From NCBI GenBank assembly GCA_026210745.1, contig CP110630.1, positions 5,580,001 through 5,644,000 of the forward strand: DNA of 64,000 bases. The letters run 5' to 3'. Shown here piece by piece: positions 63,362 through 64,000 of this stretch. Position numbers and translations under genes: made by a program. A model generated the notes under the pieces. It was not told where the DNA came from and ran no database searches. It saw only the letters and a program-made list of their open reading frames with translations. Source of the stretch: Exobasidium rhododendri. Taxonomy: Eukaryota > Basidiomycota > Exobasidiomycetes > Exobasidiales > Exobasidiaceae. The number at the start of each line of letters is the position of its first letter. Position 1 is the first letter of the stretch.

Positions 63362-64000
63362 CTAAACGCTGGAGGAAGGATGGACGGAGGTGAGAGGTGT
63401 GCCTGACGTCAGCAAGTTGTTGTCTCTGAAACTTTTCATCTGATCTGCTGCCCTCACCTCGACAATGACTTGGACGTTCTCGGACATTGGCTTCAATTGT
63501 TCGCTGCTGTTACTGCGATCGAATACGCTCGATATGCTCCAATTATCTCCTACACTACCATTCCTTCTCCGGCTCTTGCTGAGAAACGGAGGAGATTGTT
63601 GTAGACCAGGAAGAGAAGTGACAGACGATTCTAATTCTTCGCTCGCTTCCCATCGCACATCCCTTCCTCTTCTACTTTCTTTTGCAGTCTTTCCGCTGGG
63701 CTGAGCAGCTTGACCAGTGAAAGCCTTCCGGAAGATGGGTCGCTTAGCTTTACTCGTAGACTTGTCTATGGAAGTAAGAACATCGATGCCGAGCATCTTC
63801 CCTCGATAGGCTTTCCCGATGACTTTGCCGTTTCGCACTTCATCGGCAGCTATCGAGTCGCTCTGGTCCTTCACGCTAATGCCATCAATGACGCTCGCCT
63901 GATTCCAACGATGTGAAATGCGGTCTTCGTCAATCGTCTCCGGCAGAGATCTGGGGTGGATCACGTCAGTTTTAGAAGCAACGGCGTCATCTCTCTTGGT
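63362..64000 (-). CDS. Unknown protein, C-terminal part, 5' end outside window
   Basis: An open frame runs from the window edge to a stop at 63364-63362, at least 212 residues. The sequence is hydrophilic, rich in Ser, Lys and Arg, with SIDKSTSKAKRPIFRKAFTG, KESRRGRDVRWEASEELESS and SKSRRRNGSVGDNWSIS. These suggest a disordered, phosphorylated region. No domain, signal or membrane segment is seen. A donor-like GTGAGG after NVQVIVE (at about 63459) means the real 3' end could be spliced elsewhere, so the stop is not certain. I do not recognise the gene. Confidence 0.5.
   Translation of the reverse strand, partial: TKRDDAVASKTDVIHPRSLPETIDEDRISHRWNQASVIDGISVKDQSDSIAADEVRNGKVIGKAYRGKMLGIDVLTSIDKSTSKAKRPIFRKAFTGQAAQPSGKTAKESRRGRDVRWEASEELESSVTSLPGLQQSPPFLSKSRRRNGSVGDNWSISSVFDRSNSSEQLKPMSENVQVIVEVRAADQMKSFRDNNLLTSGTPLTSVHPSSSV

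Noticed and set aside
1-64000. tRNA, rRNA, transposon, viral or CRISPR elements
   Set aside because: I looked in the intergenic parts for T-arm-like GGTTCRA, long terminal or inverted repeats, reverse transcriptase or transposase motifs and regularly spaced repeats, and saw none. A covariance-model search would be needed to exclude small RNAs.

Overview
The window is nuclear DNA of a fungus, most probably a basidiomycete (the yeast or smut-like groups fit best, but I cannot place it lower from the sequence alone). The reasons are: many short spliceosomal introns (mostly about 50-150 nt, donors typically GTGAGT or GTAAGT), dense gene packing on both strands, long low-complexity protein tails rich in Ser, Gln, Asn or Glu, and a full set of fungal housekeeping genes. 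I found about 23 protein-coding genes. I found no tRNA, rRNA, CRISPR array, transposon or virus-like element. Exon limits were worked out by hand from splice signals, reading phase and protein family conservation, and every multi-exon model given here closes in frame.

Layout. 1-2053: two ribosomal protein genes, RPS9 (-, cut by the window start) and RPL21 (+), diverging from one 0.5 kb promoter region. 3847-6072: an intronless forkhead-like regulator (+). 6820-14897: three nuclear or regulatory genes on the minus strand: a CANIN/SLF2-like protein, an F-box protein with an FBXO31-like region, and an RTC4-like protein. 15354-18392 (+): exosome subunit RRP41/SKI6 and a multi-pass acetyltransferase-like membrane protein. 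18544-22564: a lipase (-) and a short-chain dehydrogenase (+). 22878-25912 (+): an Rrn5-like SANT protein, tail to tail with the AP-1 beta-adaptin gene (25983-28807, -). 29267-31327 (+): a fused allantoicase/ureidoglycolate lyase. 31656-34452 (-): PAN3. 34823-36195 (+): a two-LIM protein. 36428-37930 (-): phosphatidylserine decarboxylase. 39571-40298 (+): an NHP6-like HMG protein. 40581-48613 (-): VPS35 and CDC24. 50732-52392 (+): protein disulfide isomerase. 52748-56589 (-): a RanBP2-type zinc-finger protein and a small spliced conserved gene. 57133-62172 (-): an NST1-like protein. The last 0.6 kb holds the 3' end of an unknown gene (-).

There is no operon or clear pathway cluster. The genes cover RNA turnover and translation (RPS9, RPL21, RRP41, PAN3), membrane traffic and polarity (AP-1 beta, VPS35, CDC24), secretion (PDI), lipid metabolism (PSD, lipase), chromatin and transcription (forkhead, HMG, Rrn5-like) and purine nitrogen use (allantoate breakdown).

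Points most worth a second look: the allantoicase-ureidoglycolate lyase fusion; a small two-exon gene at 56086-56589 that a plain ORF scan shows only in part; a perfect 26-bp palindrome at 39340-39365 in the leader of the HMG gene; an inverted pair of UPRE-like octamers upstream of PDI; a likely GC-AG intron in the AP-1 beta gene; and a forkhead domain whose recognition helix lacks the usual histidine.
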